Source of the DNA: Virgibacillus senegalensis
GTDB lineage: Bacteria > Bacillota > Bacilli > Bacillales > Amphibacillaceae
NCBI RefSeq assembly: GCF_000821245.2
Contig: NZ_LN611425.1
Coordinates: 1,647,212 to 1,711,211 of the forward strand
Length of the DNA: 64,000 nucleotides
Reading direction: 5' to 3'
Made by a program: the position numbers and the translations under genes. The notes beneath the pieces are model-generated. The model was given only the letters and a program-made list of their open reading frames with translations, was not told where the DNA came from and did not search any database. Positions 52,681 through 61,770 of the stretch are shown piece after piece (position 1 is the stretch's first letter; every line of letters begins with the position of its first letter).

Positions 52681-54006
52681 ATGGAAACGTTCAAGATAAA
52701 ATTTTATCAGGGCAGCCAAAATAGAATGATCATTCCTTACCGCCATTTAGAAATATTTGAACCTGTAACGGAGATTCAATACGGACCTATCCACTCCCCT
52801 GTTGAAACACTTTTCCATGACAAAGATCCGATGACATTGTATATTTCTTCCCATTTGAAAAATTTGCTTAACCTGCACAAAAGCTCATCTTTATCGATCA
52901 ACATACAGAATGAACGGTGCACAATCCTGTTAACCATCGGAATTTTAACTGCCGGTTTCTCCGGAAATCATTTTTTGACAGATGAGCGCGCACCAATTTT
53001 TTCCCGGATGAGTATGGCAGGAAAAAGGATGGGCATGCAGGCGTTATTTTTCGGCCACCAGCACATCGATTATGAAAACAAACAGCTTCAAGCCTTTTAT
53101 TATGAAAACGGAAGCTGGCAGAAGGGACTGTTTCCCCTGCCAAAAGTAGTTTACAATCGAATTCCCAACCGAAAAACAGAGCACCATCCAGATGTGATGA
53201 AGGCCAAGTCCTCCATCGAAGAACGGGCCATTCTGTTTAATAATGACTTCTTTAATAAATGGGAAATTTATCAGTGCTTGATGAAGGACCCGACATGTTC
53301 TTTTCTTGTACCGGAAACTATTTTACACCCTTCCGAGCAAAAAATCGAAACAATGCTCAAAAAATATAATGTGTATATTAAACCGATACATGGCAGCAGA
53401 GGGAACGGGATTGTCAAGTGCCTGTTGCTTTCAGATGGTGTCCTGGAATGCCATTACTACTTGGATAATAAACCGCAGGTCAACCGTTATGAAAATCCAC
53501 AGGCTTTTTTTCAACAGCATTTCCCAAATGGGATGAAAGGTTACATTGCCCAGCAGGAAGTCAAATTGATTCAAAAAAGGAACAGTCCGCTTGATTTTCG
53601 AGTCCATGTCAACAAAAATCACCGCAACAGCTGGGAAGTTCCCCTGATGTGTGCTAAATTCGCAGGAAAAGGGAGCTTGACCACCCATGTCAAGCGGGGT
53701 GGAAAAGTATTGCTTATCGAAGAATTGTTTAAAGGTGAAGAGGCTGACAAAATCAAAAAGAGACTGGAAGCCATGGCGCTGTTAGTTGTCGAAAGTATCG
53801 AGAAGAACTACCCGGCGACTATTGGGGAAATCGGCATCGATTTCGGTATCGATCGGGAAGGGCGTATCTGGCTGTTTGAAGTCAATTCTAAACCAGGCTT
53901 CAGTGTCTTCCAGCATCCGAAGCTTGCAGAACAAGCCGAAACGGTGCTTTCCTATCCATTTCAGTATGCCTTCTATTTAAGCAACCTGCAGGATCGAGTA
54001 ACCTAA
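52681..54006 (+). CDS. YheC/YheD-family spore-coat-associated protein
   Basis: A 441-residue protein with a C-terminal ATP-grasp-like domain (about 210-430). YIKPIHGSRGNGIVKCLL, KRNSPLDFRVHVNKN, AGKGSLTTHVKRGGKVL and GIDREGRIWLFEVNSKPGFS fit the YheC/YheD group, which is found in the spore coat or associated with it. The N-terminal 190 residues are variable. The ATG at 52681 has AAGGGGGG upstream. B. subtilis carries two such genes here (yheC and yheD); this window has one. Expression in sporulation is expected by family, not shown by the sequence. Confidence 0.85.
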   Translation: METFKIKFYQGSQNRMIIPYRHLEIFEPVTEIQYGPIHSPVETLFHDKDPMTLYISSHLKNLLNLHKSSSLSINIQNERCTILLTIGILTAGFSGNHFLTDERAPIFSRMSMAGKRMGMQALFFGHQHIDYENKQLQAFYYENGSWQKGLFPLPKVVYNRIPNRKTEHHPDVMKAKSSIEERAILFNNDFFNKWEIYQCLMKDPTCSFLVPETILHPSEQKIETMLKKYNVYIKPIHGSRGNGIVKCLLLSDGVLECHYYLDNKPQVNRYENPQAFFQQHFPNGMKGYIAQQEVKLIQKRNSPLDFRVHVNKNHRNSWEVPLMCAKFAGKGSLTTHVKRGGKVLLIEELFKGEEADKIKKRLEAMALLVVESIEKNYPATIGEIGIDFGIDREGRIWLFEVNSKPGFSVFQHPKLAEQAETVLSYPFQYAFYLSNLQDRVT

Positions 54007-54057
54007 GAATGAACCACTCCTTTCTTTGCAATCCTATAGAAAAGGAGGTACTGCTAA

Positions 54058-54237
54058 ATGGAATCGAATAAAGATATTCCCCATTTAAACGAGGAGAAAC
54101 ACTACGAGCTGGATGTCGACCGGATGATCAACGAAGGCCTTGCCGGCGGGACAGTCGATACCGTCAAGAATCGAAAACAAATCGAAGAAGCCCGTGATTT
54201 ACCCAGACAAGGACAACCCTTTCCAGTTGACGATTGA
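54058..54237 (+). CDS. Small hydrophilic protein (59 aa)
   Basis: An ATG with AAAAGGAGG upstream opens a 59-residue frame ending TGA at 54235. It reads MESNKDIPHLNEEKHYELDV, then DRMINEGLAGGTVDTVKNRK and ARDLPRQGQPFPVDD. There is no membrane segment. The stretch DRMINEGLAGGTV looks like a small helix with a Gly turn. I have no family name for it. It follows the YheC/D-type gene by 51 bp, on the same strand, and a terminator comes next, so it may be co-expressed in sporulation. Confidence 0.75.
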   Translation: MESNKDIPHLNEEKHYELDVDRMINEGLAGGTVDTVKNRKQIEEARDLPRQGQPFPVDD

Positions 54238-54246
54238 CTAATACCA

Positions 54247-54274
54247 GCCTCCCGTATAGGGAGGTTTTCTTTTT
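54247..54274 (+). terminator. Terminator after the 59-aa hydrophilic gene
   Basis: CCTCCC and GGGAGG form a short stem, followed by TTTTCTTTTT. Confidence 0.8.
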
Positions 54275-54376
54275 GTATGAAAACTATTTTTTTGTTGCTA
54301 TTCCTATTTAGTCATGACTCCCTCGAATGGCTGGTTTTGTTATAATAAAGGAAAATATGAGGAATGAGGGTCTTTA

Positions 54377-55276
54377 ATGATTGACAACCTACGTGCCGTT
54401 TTTCCGGGACTGATTACCTACCATCCGGGAGATAACCCTAATATAGATGCTCACCGGTGGTTTACTACCGATGAAAAGGAGATTGTTGGCATACCCAATG
54501 AAGAACTTACTGAAAAGGATTTGCTTCTCCTCCAAGCCTTCCTTAAGCCGTATCACTTCCGGCATGCAGCAGCCAATCAACAGGAGCTTGCCTGGGCGGA
54601 TCTTCTTCTTCATGGTGCATCGCCAGATCATCTGACCCAGACAACCGAAGAGACTCACCGTTTTGTTTATTTTTACTTGTCAGAAGCCAATATTGAGCCA
54701 GGATCTTTTCGCGAAGCTATTGCCGGTTTTTACCCAGAAACCGTCCCTATTATATGGCTTTCGACAAATGAGGGAGTTATCGTGGAAACGGACTATCTGT
54801 CACCAGGTGAAGAGGAAGTCAGCTATGGCCAGATTACCGATTTACTCATGAGTGACTTTTACACGAAAGTCCATCTATTTATCGGACCTACATATTCCGA
54901 CTTATCTCTGGCCCAAAACCAGTTTCAAATAGGGATGGAATGGTTTAAAACGGTTCGCAGCTACGACAATAATCCGGTAATAACCTTTATCGATGCCGTT
55001 CCCTACTTGTTCCTTGATAAGGCACTCGAATACAGCGAGGAAATTGTTTCTGCTGTTTTTCAGGATACAATAGAAGAAAAGGAATTGCTGACAACCATCC
55101 AGACATTCCTTGAATGTAATTCTAATGCGACAATGGCATCAAAAAAATTGTATATGCATCGAAACAGCCTTCAATACCGAGTAGACAAATTCATTGAAAA
55201 AACTGGAATCGACGTCAAACAGTTCAAAGGTGCTTTAACCGTATATCTCGCTTTAATACTTAAAAAAAATCGCTAA
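54377..55276 (+). CDS. PucR/CdaR-type transcriptional regulator
   Basis: A 299-residue protein with the PucR/CdaR C-terminal helix-turn-helix: TFLECNSNATMASKKLYMHR then NSLQYRVDKFIEKTGIDVKQ. The N-terminal about 220 residues have no motif I know and may bind a sugar or acid signal. It lies 125 bp upstream of msmX on the same strand, an arrangement that suggests control of sugar uptake, either of msmX or of distant operons. The ATG has GAGGGTC upstream. Confidence 0.8.
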   Translation: MIDNLRAVFPGLITYHPGDNPNIDAHRWFTTDEKEIVGIPNEELTEKDLLLLQAFLKPYHFRHAAANQQELAWADLLLHGASPDHLTQTTEETHRFVYFYLSEANIEPGSFREAIAGFYPETVPIIWLSTNEGVIVETDYLSPGEEEVSYGQITDLLMSDFYTKVHLFIGPTYSDLSLAQNQFQIGMEWFKTVRSYDNNPVITFIDAVPYLFLDKALEYSEEIVSAVFQDTIEEKELLTTIQTFLECNSNATMASKKLYMHRNSLQYRVDKFIEKTGIDVKQFKGALTVYLALILKKNR

Positions 55277-55367
55277 ACTGGTAAGTGTGCACAAAACGTT
55301 GGCAGGAACTTTGTGCAACTAGTCCATTTACCGTTTTCAGTCTATTCAGTACACTTAAAACATGTAG

Positions 55368-55381
55368 TAAAAACGCTTACA
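55368..55381. promoter_or_regulatory. CcpA cre site before msmX
   Basis: TAAAAACGCTTACA reads TGTAAGCGTTTTTA on the other strand, matching the cre consensus TGWAARCGYTTWCA at all but one place. It lies 20 bp upstream of the msmX start, where bound CcpA would block transcription. Confidence 0.7.
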
Positions 55382-55400
55382 TAAACAGGAGGAGATAATC

Positions 55401-56498
55401 GTGGCTGAACTTAGTCTAAAAAATATTTACAAAGTCTATGATAAAAATGTAACAGCGGTGGAAGATTTCAATCTGGAAATCGCTGATAAAGAATTTGTCG
55501 TTTTTGTTGGTCCTTCCGGCTGTGGAAAGTCCACTACACTCAGGATGATTGCCGGGTTGGAGGAAATTTCCGACGGGGACTTTTACATTGATAACACCCG
55601 GATGAATGATGTGGCACCAAAGGATCGCGACATCGCAATGGTGTTCCAGAACTATGCCTTATACCCGCACATGAATGTGTACGACAACATGGCATTCGGT
55701 CTGAAGCTCCGTAAGTTCAAAAAAGAAGAAATCGATCAGCGTGTTAAAAACGCTGCAAAAATCCTCGGTCTGGAAGGATATCTGGATCGTAAACCAAAAG
55801 CGCTGTCTGGCGGTCAGCGTCAGCGTGTGGCACTAGGACGCGCGATTGTACGGGATGCAAAAGTATTCTTGATGGATGAGCCGCTTTCCAACCTTGATGC
55901 AAAATTGCGTGTACAAATGCGTGCTGAAATCCAGAAACTGCATAAACGTCTTCAGACGACTACTATTTATGTTACCCACGACCAGACAGAAGCGATGACA
56001 ATGGCCACACGGCTGGTTGTTTTGAAGGATGGTATCATTCAACAGGTTGGTGCACCAAAAGAAGTTTACGATAAACCGGAAAACGTATTCGTAGGCGGAT
56101 TTATCGGTTCCCCTTCCATGAATTTTCTTACCGGTACTTTGAGTGATGGAGCATTCCAAATCGGGGATATTAAAATCCAGGTTCCGGAAGGGAAAATGAA
56201 AACCCTTCGCGCCCAAAACTATGTCGGAAAAGAAGTGCTTCTTGGAATCCGTCCGGAAGACATGCATGATGAGCCGGTATTTATCGAATCGACTCCAGGT
56301 ACAAAAATCACTGCCACAATTGATGTCGCTGAGTTGATGGGATCTGAATCATATCTTTACTCCAAAGTAAATGATCAGGACTTCATTGCCCGTGTAGATT
56401 CTCGGACCGACATTAATGGCGGGGAAAAAATCGACTTGGCACTTGATATGAACAAAGCCCACTTTTTCGATATAGATACTGAACTAAGAATAAGATAA
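55401..56498 (+). CDS. msmX: Multi-sugar ABC transporter ATPase MsmX
   Basis: A 365-residue ABC ATPase of the MsmX/UgpC/MalK type. Walker A is FVGPSGCGKSTTLRMIAG, the signature LSGGQRQRVALGRAIV, Walker B VFLMDEPLSNLDAKLR, and the C-terminal OB domain (about 240-365) is complete. In Bacillus one MsmX powers several sugar importers whose genes lie elsewhere, which explains why no permease is next to it. ACAGGAGGAG precedes the ATG. A terminator follows. Confidence 0.93.
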   Translation: MAELSLKNIYKVYDKNVTAVEDFNLEIADKEFVVFVGPSGCGKSTTLRMIAGLEEISDGDFYIDNTRMNDVAPKDRDIAMVFQNYALYPHMNVYDNMAFGLKLRKFKKEEIDQRVKNAAKILGLEGYLDRKPKALSGGQRQRVALGRAIVRDAKVFLMDEPLSNLDAKLRVQMRAEIQKLHKRLQTTTIYVTHDQTEAMTMATRLVVLKDGIIQQVGAPKEVYDKPENVFVGGFIGSPSMNFLTGTLSDGAFQIGDIKIQVPEGKMKTLRAQNYVGKEVLLGIRPEDMHDEPVFIESTPGTKITATIDVAELMGSESYLYSKVNDQDFIARVDSRTDINGGEKIDLALDMNKAHFFDIDTELRIR

Positions 56499-56507
56499 GT
56501 TTTTAGG

Positions 56508-56546
56508 AGCAGCAAGCATCCCCCCAAGCTTGTTGCTCTTTTTTTA
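56508..56546. terminator. Terminator of msmX and the zinc-ribbon gene
   Basis: GAGCAGCAAGC and GCTTGTTGCTC form the stem, followed by seven T; it touches the stop codon of the next, convergent gene. Confidence 0.85.
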
Positions 56547-56795
56547 TTTAGAGATTTCCAGTATCACTTCTGTCATCTGTGCATCACACCCTAAACACTG
56601 GAATAAATGGACACACGTATTACTGCTTGTGGAATCTCTAACCCCATCTACTGTCTTGACAATTTCTATATCGAGATACGGGCTGTAATCTCCCATGAAG
56701 TCAACCACTTTTCCCTGGTCTGTCATCTCTCCTCCACATTCAGAACAAGTCCTTTGAACTGTTCTCATTCCATTGCAAAGCGGGCAAACGTGCAT
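56544..56795 (-). CDS. Small zinc-ribbon protein
   Basis: An 83-residue protein with three Cys pairs: MHVCPLCNG (CPLC), RTCSECGG (CSEC) and FQCLGCDAQM (CLGC). These form zinc ribbons at each end, around a beta-rich middle (MGDYSPYLDIEIVKTVDG). I do not know the family name; similar proteins occur near spore genes in Bacillaceae. The ATG has AAGGGGAT upstream. Its stop lies in the terminator shared with msmX. Confidence 0.75.
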   Translation of the reverse strand: MHVCPLCNGMRTVQRTCSECGGEMTDQGKVVDFMGDYSPYLDIEIVKTVDGVRDSTSSNTCVHLFQCLGCDAQMTEVILEISK

Positions 56796-56888
56796 CTAAT
56801 CATCCCCTTCTACCTATAATGTCTTTAATTAGTATCCGTCTCCTGCTTGAAAAAAAGACGGAAGAGGGAAAATACCAGAAAGAAAGTA

Positions 56889-56916
56889 GGAGAGACATCG
56901 TAAAGGATGTCTCTCC
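56889..56916 (-). terminator. Terminator of the first SASP gene
   Basis: GGAGAGACATC and GATGTCTCTCC pair perfectly; on the reverse strand TACTTTCTTTC follows. Confidence 0.6.
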
Positions 56917-56934
56917 CAGCCATTATTGATTCAC

Positions 56935-57138
56935 TTATAGTTGTTGAGTACCACCCATTTGTTGTTGAGCAGTTCTTACAAGACGTTTAGTGATTTCTCC
57001 ACCAACAGATCCGTTGGCACGAGAGGTGGTGTCAGCGCCAAGGTTAACGCCGAATTCTTGAGCGATTTCGACTTTCATTTGATCCAACGCTTGTTCTACT
57101 CCTGGTACTAGCAATTGGTTGTTGTTTTTGCTTGCCAT
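56935..57138 (-). CDS. Alpha/beta-type small acid-soluble spore protein
   Basis: A 67-residue DNA-binding spore protein: [20 protein letters not shown], then [20 protein letters not shown] and [20 protein letters not shown]. The two conserved blocks (EIA-EFGV with the Gpr protease site, and [12 protein letters not shown]) are complete. These proteins coat spore DNA and guard it from ultraviolet light and heat. CAGGAGGTGAT precedes the ATG. It is one of two near-identical copies, 232 bp apart; sigma-G control is expected in the family. Confidence 0.93.
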   Translation of the reverse strand: MASKNNNQLLVPGVEQALDQMKVEIAQEFGVNLGADTTSRANGSVGGEITKRLVRTAQQQMGGTQQL

Positions 57139-57304
57139 GTGTATCACCTCCTGTAACCATATTATTGACGGTGCGGCAAATAATATTTATGAACTTATCT
57201 GGTAAATATATCATGAACAGGAAGCCTTTCTTCCTTTCTTTAAAGCGCTTGTACCTGGTTTTTTCGGATCTTCCTCAGATAAAGACTTATCATGCTGGTC
57301 CACC

Positions 57305-57336
57305 AAAAAGGAGGCATTTGTCACAATGCCTCCTTT
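57305..57336 (-). terminator. Terminator of the second SASP gene
   Basis: AAAGGAGGCATT and AATGCCTCCTTT form a perfect stem; the reverse strand has TTTTTGG after it. Confidence 0.75.
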
Positions 57337-57369
57337 AGCCATTAATATCAAATTGTCAGAGGTTGCAGA

Positions 57370-57573
57370 TTAAGACTGCGAGCTACCGCCCATTTGTTGT
57401 TGAGCAGTTCTTACAAGACGTTTAGTGATTTCTCCGCCTACAGAACCGTTAGCGCGGGAAACAGAATCAGCTCCAAGATTCACACCGAATTCCTGCGCGA
57501 TTTCCACTTTCATTTGATCCAATGCTTGCTCGATACCAGGCACTAATAATTGGTTAGAATTGTTGCTTGCCAT
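57370..57573 (-). CDS. Alpha/beta-type small acid-soluble spore protein, second copy
   Basis: A 67-residue [24 protein letters not shown], the same EIAQEFGV block, [20 protein letters not shown] and the end MGGSSQS. It differs from its neighbour at only about 11 positions, mostly in the termini. Even the ribosome site and its surroundings (GGAGGTGATACACATGG) are shared, so this is a local duplication. Each copy keeps its own terminator. Confidence 0.93.
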   Translation of the reverse strand: MASNNSNQLLVPGIEQALDQMKVEIAQEFGVNLGADSVSRANGSVGGEITKRLVRTAQQQMGGSSQS

Positions 57574-57735
57574 GTGTATCACCTCCTGTAATCCTAGTAT
57601 GAGATAATCTCACCTGATTATCAGGAGAAAACATTGGTAATGCAGTAAAGAAAAGAACAAACACATTGGCAACATCCACGATAAAGAAAACTTATCTTCA
57701 AAGGGATGAATAGATGGACAACCACTTAAGCGGCT

Positions 57736-58563
57736 TCACTCTTGATTCCCCTGTTTTTTTCGGTGATAAATGGCATTAATTTCCGCTCCTATGACAAGGG
57801 TCAAGCCTGTCAGGAAGAACCATAGAAGAAGAATGACGACTCCGCCCAGACTTCCATATGTGGCAGAGTAGTTGCCGAAGTTCCCTAAATAAAAGGAAAA
57901 ACCGAAAGAAATGATCTGCCATAGAATGGCGGCACAAATGGCGCCAGGAACTACTTGGCGAATCGGAAAGTGAATGTTCGGTGCAAGCCAGTAAAGCAAT
58001 GTTAAAATTGCAATCATAACGACAATACTAATTACCCAGCGTAAAACATTGATCAACAATTCTGTTCCACTTGGTAAGGTGATGACAGACTTGATAAAGT
58101 CAAGCAACACCCCGCCGAAAATAGGTAAAACAAGTGCTACAGCCAAAGCCACCACCATTCCAAGCGTCAGACCGAGAGATAATAGCTTCACTTTGATAAA
58201 TGATCGTGTTTCCTCCACATTATAGGCATGATTGGATGCATCGATAAATGCATTGACTGCCTTGGAAGCAGACCAAATAGTCCCTAAAATACCTATAGTT
58301 AATAAACCACCACGCTGATTGCTGACAACGTTTATTATCGTATCTTCAAAAGTTCCTGCGATTTCTGAAGGGACAACATTTTCTACAAAGCTGACAGCTC
58401 GTTGTGGTTCAATAGCCAAGTATGGAAGGATCGACAACAGCAAAATCAATAAAGGAACTATAGCGAGTAAATAATAAAATGCCTGAGCTGCTGCCAAAGT
58501 TGTCGCATCATCTTTTTTAAATTCTTTTCCTAGTTCTTTGCCATAAGAAATCACTTTACTCAT
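57736..58563 (-). CDS. YihY/BrkB-family membrane protein
   Basis: A 275-residue protein with six hydrophobic segments. The family features are AAAQAFYYLLAIVPLLILLL, TIGILGTIWSASKAVNAFID and the end GSLGGVVILLLWFFLTGLTL. Family members (YihY, BrkB; YfkH in B. subtilis) have no proven function, though they were once called RNase BN. The ATG at 58563 has GGAGG 8 bp upstream; the ATG at 58569 is too close to that site. It is probably transcribed alone. Confidence 0.9.
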   Translation of the reverse strand: MSKVISYGKELGKEFKKDDATTLAAAQAFYYLLAIVPLLILLLSILPYLAIEPQRAVSFVENVVPSEIAGTFEDTIINVVSNQRGGLLTIGILGTIWSASKAVNAFIDASNHAYNVEETRSFIKVKLLSLGLTLGMVVALAVALVLPIFGGVLLDFIKSVITLPSGTELLINVLRWVISIVVMIAILTLLYWLAPNIHFPIRQVVPGAICAAILWQIISFGFSFYLGNFGNYSATYGSLGGVVILLLWFFLTGLTLVIGAEINAIYHRKKQGNQE

Positions 58564-58711
58564 TACCATAACCTCCTATCGGAAACATTTCCTTGCTTGG
58601 TATATCCCCGATAAAAGGGCTGTTCAATCATCTTAATAATCGGCCGCAAAAATACACCTTCCATCCAGTTTGGACACCGAAAAAACGAAGCTTTATGGAA
58701 GTGGAATTTTT

Positions 58712-58758
58712 AAAAAGCGGTCTGTGTGGAATTGAATTTCCATACAGACCGCTTTTCG
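58712..58758. terminator. Hairpin in the YihY-fumC gap
   Basis: AAAAGCGGTCTGT and ACAGACCGCTTTT form a strong stem with a 14-bp loop holding a small TGG/CCA pair. Both flanks are suited to terminators, but fumC and the YihY gene both run leftward, so the fitting transcript is fumC read-through. Confidence 0.6.
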
Positions 58759-58794
58759 TTTCATTTAAAGAGGTTCGTGCCCTTTATTCCTTCC

Positions 58795-58940
58795 ATTCGT
58801 TCATCTCTGCGGAAATACCATACGCATTCCGCGCGGCTCCAGCGGGAACAGCACGCGTCCGAAGATCCCGCATACTTCTGAGGAAGCTGAGGCCGTGCCC
58901 GCGGCAAGCATCCACCGACAAGCGATTCGTGGAAACGGGG
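58795..58940. repeat. Intergenic repeat resembling family C
   Basis: CTGCGGAAATACC, ATTCCGCGCGGCTCCAGCGGG and GATCCCGCATACTTCTGAGG run into CCGTGCCCGCGGCAAGCATC. The GCGGAAA and TCCCGC ends and the GAGGAAGCTGAGG core resemble the elements at 48 kb. The remaining part of the 58564-58951 gap holds only the hairpin above. Confidence 0.6.
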
Positions 58941-58951
58941 ACCTTACTTGA

Positions 58952-60337
58952 TTATTTTGGATAAGTCATTTCTTTTGGGTTGATGTATTCCTCAAATTGT
59001 TCTTCTGTCAACAAGCCGGAATCAACCGCTGCCTGTTTTAACGTTGTATTGTCCGCAAAAGCTTTTTTGGCTATTTTTGCAGCATTTTCATAACCGATAT
59101 GAGGATTCAAAGCCGTTACCAGCATAAGGGAATCCTTCAGGTTTTTCTCGATATTTTCCAGATTCGGCTCCAGTCCCTTTACACAACGCTCATCAAACGA
59201 AAGCATGCTGTCAGCCAAAAGCTGTGCTGATTGGATAAAGTTATGGGCAATTACTGGTTTGAAGACGTTTAATTCAAAGTTACCCTGGCTGGCTGCAAAA
59301 CCAATCGCAGCGTCATTCCCCATGACTTGGACCGCCACCATTGTTACTGCTTCGCTTTGCGTAGGGTTCACCTTGCCAGGCATAATCGAGCTTCCTGGTT
59401 CGTTGGCAGGAATATTGATTTCGCCAATCCCACAGCGTGGTCCACTAGCAAGCCAGCGAACGTCATTAGCAATCTTCATAAGGTCTGCCGCCAATGCTTT
59501 TAAAGCGCCGTGCGCATGAACCAATTCATCATGACTGGTAAGCGCATGAAATTTATTAGGTGCCGACACAAAATCTTTGCCGGTATATTCATTAATTTTT
59601 CCACACACCCGTTCCGAAAATTCAGGATGGGCGTTCAGTCCCGTCCCCACTGCTGTACCACCGATTGCCAGTTCCTTTACATACCGGATACTATCGGACA
59701 GCATGGCTTCTGTTTTTTCCAGCATTCGATGCCAGCCGCTGATCTCCTGGCCTAGCGTAAGCGGAGTTGCGTCTTGCAAGTGAGTCCGCCCAATTTTCAC
59801 AATATCCTGAAACGCTTCCATTTTTTCTTTTAATGTTTTTTTCAATGTATGAAGGGCAGGCAGAACCGTATCCTCCAACTTTACCACAGCCCCGATATGC
59901 AAAGCCGTAGGATATGTATCATTTGAACTTTGAGATTTGTTGACATCATCATTCGGATGAAGTCGGTATTCGCTATTGTTTTCTTCCAGCCATTGGTTGC
60001 CTACGTATGCAATGACTTCATTGACATTCATATTGGATTGTGTACCGCTTCCAGTTTGCCAGACTACTAATGGAAAGTGTTCTTTCAGCTCACCGGCCAA
60101 AATTTTGTCAGCTGCATAGGCGATTGCTTTGGCTTTATCTTCCTCTAGCAAGCCCAGATCACGGTTGACCATAGCAGCACTTTTTTTCAAAATCGCAAAC
60201 CCGTCAATGACTTCTTGCGGCATTTTTTCTGAGCCGATCGGAAAATTTTGCTTACTGCGCTGCGTCTGTGCTCCCCAATATTTATCAGCTGCTACTTGCA
60301 TTTCTCCCAGTGTATCTTTTTCGATCCGATAATCCAT
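58952..60337 (-). CDS. fumC: Fumarate hydratase, class II
   Basis: A 461-residue fumarase (citG in B. subtilis) that interconverts fumarate and malate in the citric acid cycle. Conserved parts are [60 protein letters not shown] and the active-site loop [16 protein letters not shown]. The length is typical. The ATG has AAAGGGAGG upstream. It diverges from the phospholipase C-like gene across a 355-bp gap. The reverse-strand gene has no close partner, so it is likely a single transcript. Confidence 0.96.
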   Translation of the reverse strand: MDYRIEKDTLGEMQVAADKYWGAQTQRSKQNFPIGSEKMPQEVIDGFAILKKSAAMVNRDLGLLEEDKAKAIAYAADKILAGELKEHFPLVVWQTGSGTQSNMNVNEVIAYVGNQWLEENNSEYRLHPNDDVNKSQSSNDTYPTALHIGAVVKLEDTVLPALHTLKKTLKEKMEAFQDIVKIGRTHLQDATPLTLGQEISGWHRMLEKTEAMLSDSIRYVKELAIGGTAVGTGLNAHPEFSERVCGKINEYTGKDFVSAPNKFHALTSHDELVHAHGALKALAADLMKIANDVRWLASGPRCGIGEINIPANEPGSSIMPGKVNPTQSEAVTMVAVQVMGNDAAIGFAASQGNFELNVFKPVIAHNFIQSAQLLADSMLSFDERCVKGLEPNLENIEKNLKDSLMLVTALNPHIGYENAAKIAKKAFADNTTLKQAAVDSGLLTEEQFEEYINPKEMTYPK

Positions 60338-60553
60338 GTTCTGACATCCTCCCTTTGAATATACTTCCCATTCATTGTACCAAATTTTCTAAGAATGTAG
60401 AAAACGGAGTGTCCAGCGATTGTTAAAATAAGGATTTAATCTTCCCACTATTTAAAATAGATAAAAATCATGATAAACTAAACAAAAAGCAAGCGAAGGG
60501 AGAGACTTTTCAGGATAAAGTTTCTCCGTTTATGCTCGCACAACATAAGTGGT

Positions 60554-60589
60554 AAAGAGAGTCTTGTATGGCACAAGGCTCTCTTTTTG
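60554..60589 (+). terminator. Hairpin with T-run before the phospholipase C-like gene
   Basis: AAGAGAGTCTTGT and ACAAGGCTCTCTT pair with one mismatch, followed by five T. Upstream (about 60493-60535) GGAGAGACTTT and AAAGTTTCTCC form another stem. No forward gene lies before it in 60338-60692, so it may end a short leader RNA. Confidence 0.6.
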
Positions 60590-60692
60590 TCTTCGCCCTC
60601 AAATCGACACAATTTTTCCCAGAACAGACATTCTTTTTTGTCTTTTCATTCGATATAATACTTGCAAACCGTCTTACCTGGAGGAAAAAGAA

Positions 60693-61610
60693 ATGCCGAA
60701 CAGTTGGACCCATATTTTATTTTGTGAGGAGATAGCCGACTCCTTGACCTTGGTAAATCCGTTTTTTCAGCAGGATGCTTACATGAAAATAGGCGCCCAA
60801 GGACCTGACCCGTTTTTTTACCATGATTTTTGGCCGTGGAAAAAATCCTCTCCCGTTAATCAAATCGGTACCCTTCTGCATACTGAAAAATGCGGTGACT
60901 TCCTGATTGATCTCCTAGACGAAGCAAGCGATAAAACAACTGCAGTTAAGGCCTATGTATTTGGATTTACCACACACCATATTCTCGACCGGAATACCCA
61001 CCCCTATATCCACTACAAAGCAGGTTACCGAGGCAGCAGCCATCAGCAATTGGAAATCATCATCGATACATTGGTGGCAGAAAAACTTCGTAATTTGAAA
61101 ACTTGGAAGGCTCCCGTTTATAAAGAGCTGGATGCCGGTCGCATGCTCGGAAGTGAAATATCGGAACTTATGACTGATTTGATCAACAGACATTATCCGA
61201 ATCTTCCCGATGGCCTGACCAGGAATTATATCGAAGCCTCCTATCAGGATATGAAACGTGCACTGCGACTTCTGTATGACCCATATGGCTGGAAGAATGC
61301 ATTATTCCCTTCCCTGGTTTCTGCTTTTTCCCACCGGCCAGTGACCGAAAAGACAGATTTTCTAAATGAGTCTGGTTCTGTCTGGTACCATCCGGCAACG
61401 AAAGAGGCTTCCAGAGAAAGCTTTTGGCAGTTGTTCGAAAGGGCGAGGATAGAGGGAATTGAAATCATGAACGAAGTGATTGATTACTGGAAAAAACCTT
61501 CTGTTGTCAAAAAGCAAAAATTAAGAACGTTGATTGAGAATATTTCCTACGATACCGGAAAACCATTACATTTAAATGTAACCAACCGGTATAGTGATCC
61601 CATCGTGTAA
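60693..61610 (+). CDS. Zinc-dependent phospholipase C-like protein
   Basis: A 305-residue protein of the zinc-dependent phospholipase C fold. Metal-ligand candidates are SWTHILFCEEIA (His near the N-terminus), FGFTTHHILDRNTHPYIHYK and SSHQQLEIIID. There is no signal peptide, unlike secreted phospholipases, so the substrate is uncertain. I start at the ATG at 60693 (MPNSWTHILFCEEIA), with CCTGGAGGAAAAAG upstream; the reading from 60549 passes through the hairpin. A terminator follows. Confidence 0.8.
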   Translation: MPNSWTHILFCEEIADSLTLVNPFFQQDAYMKIGAQGPDPFFYHDFWPWKKSSPVNQIGTLLHTEKCGDFLIDLLDEASDKTTAVKAYVFGFTTHHILDRNTHPYIHYKAGYRGSSHQQLEIIIDTLVAEKLRNLKTWKAPVYKELDAGRMLGSEISELMTDLINRHYPNLPDGLTRNYIEASYQDMKRALRLLYDPYGWKNALFPSLVSAFSHRPVTEKTDFLNESGSVWYHPATKEASRESFWQLFERARIEGIEIMNEVIDYWKKPSVVKKQKLRTLIENISYDTGKPLHLNVTNRYSDPIV

Positions 61611-61649
61611 AACGGCTGCAGGACAAATTTCATAAGCTTTCTTCTATGT

Positions 61650-61708
61650 AAAAACGGGGCGTTTGACTGCGACTGCGAAAGCCCCCTTAGAAACGTCCCG
61701 TTTTTATT
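61650..61708. terminator. Terminator between the phospholipase C-like and UMF1 genes
   Basis: AAAAACGGGGCGTTT and AAACGTCCCGTTTTT pair with one mismatch around a 29-bp loop; A- and T-runs allow use from both sides. Confidence 0.75.
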
Positions 61709-61770
61709 AATCCTTTTCCAAAACGAGAAAAAAGTGATAAGTAAAGGGGGATCCACATCGTTGTGGTCCC

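Noticed and set aside
58593..58964. 123-residue forward ORF
   Set aside because: It spans a terminator hairpin and a repeat and ends inside fumC.
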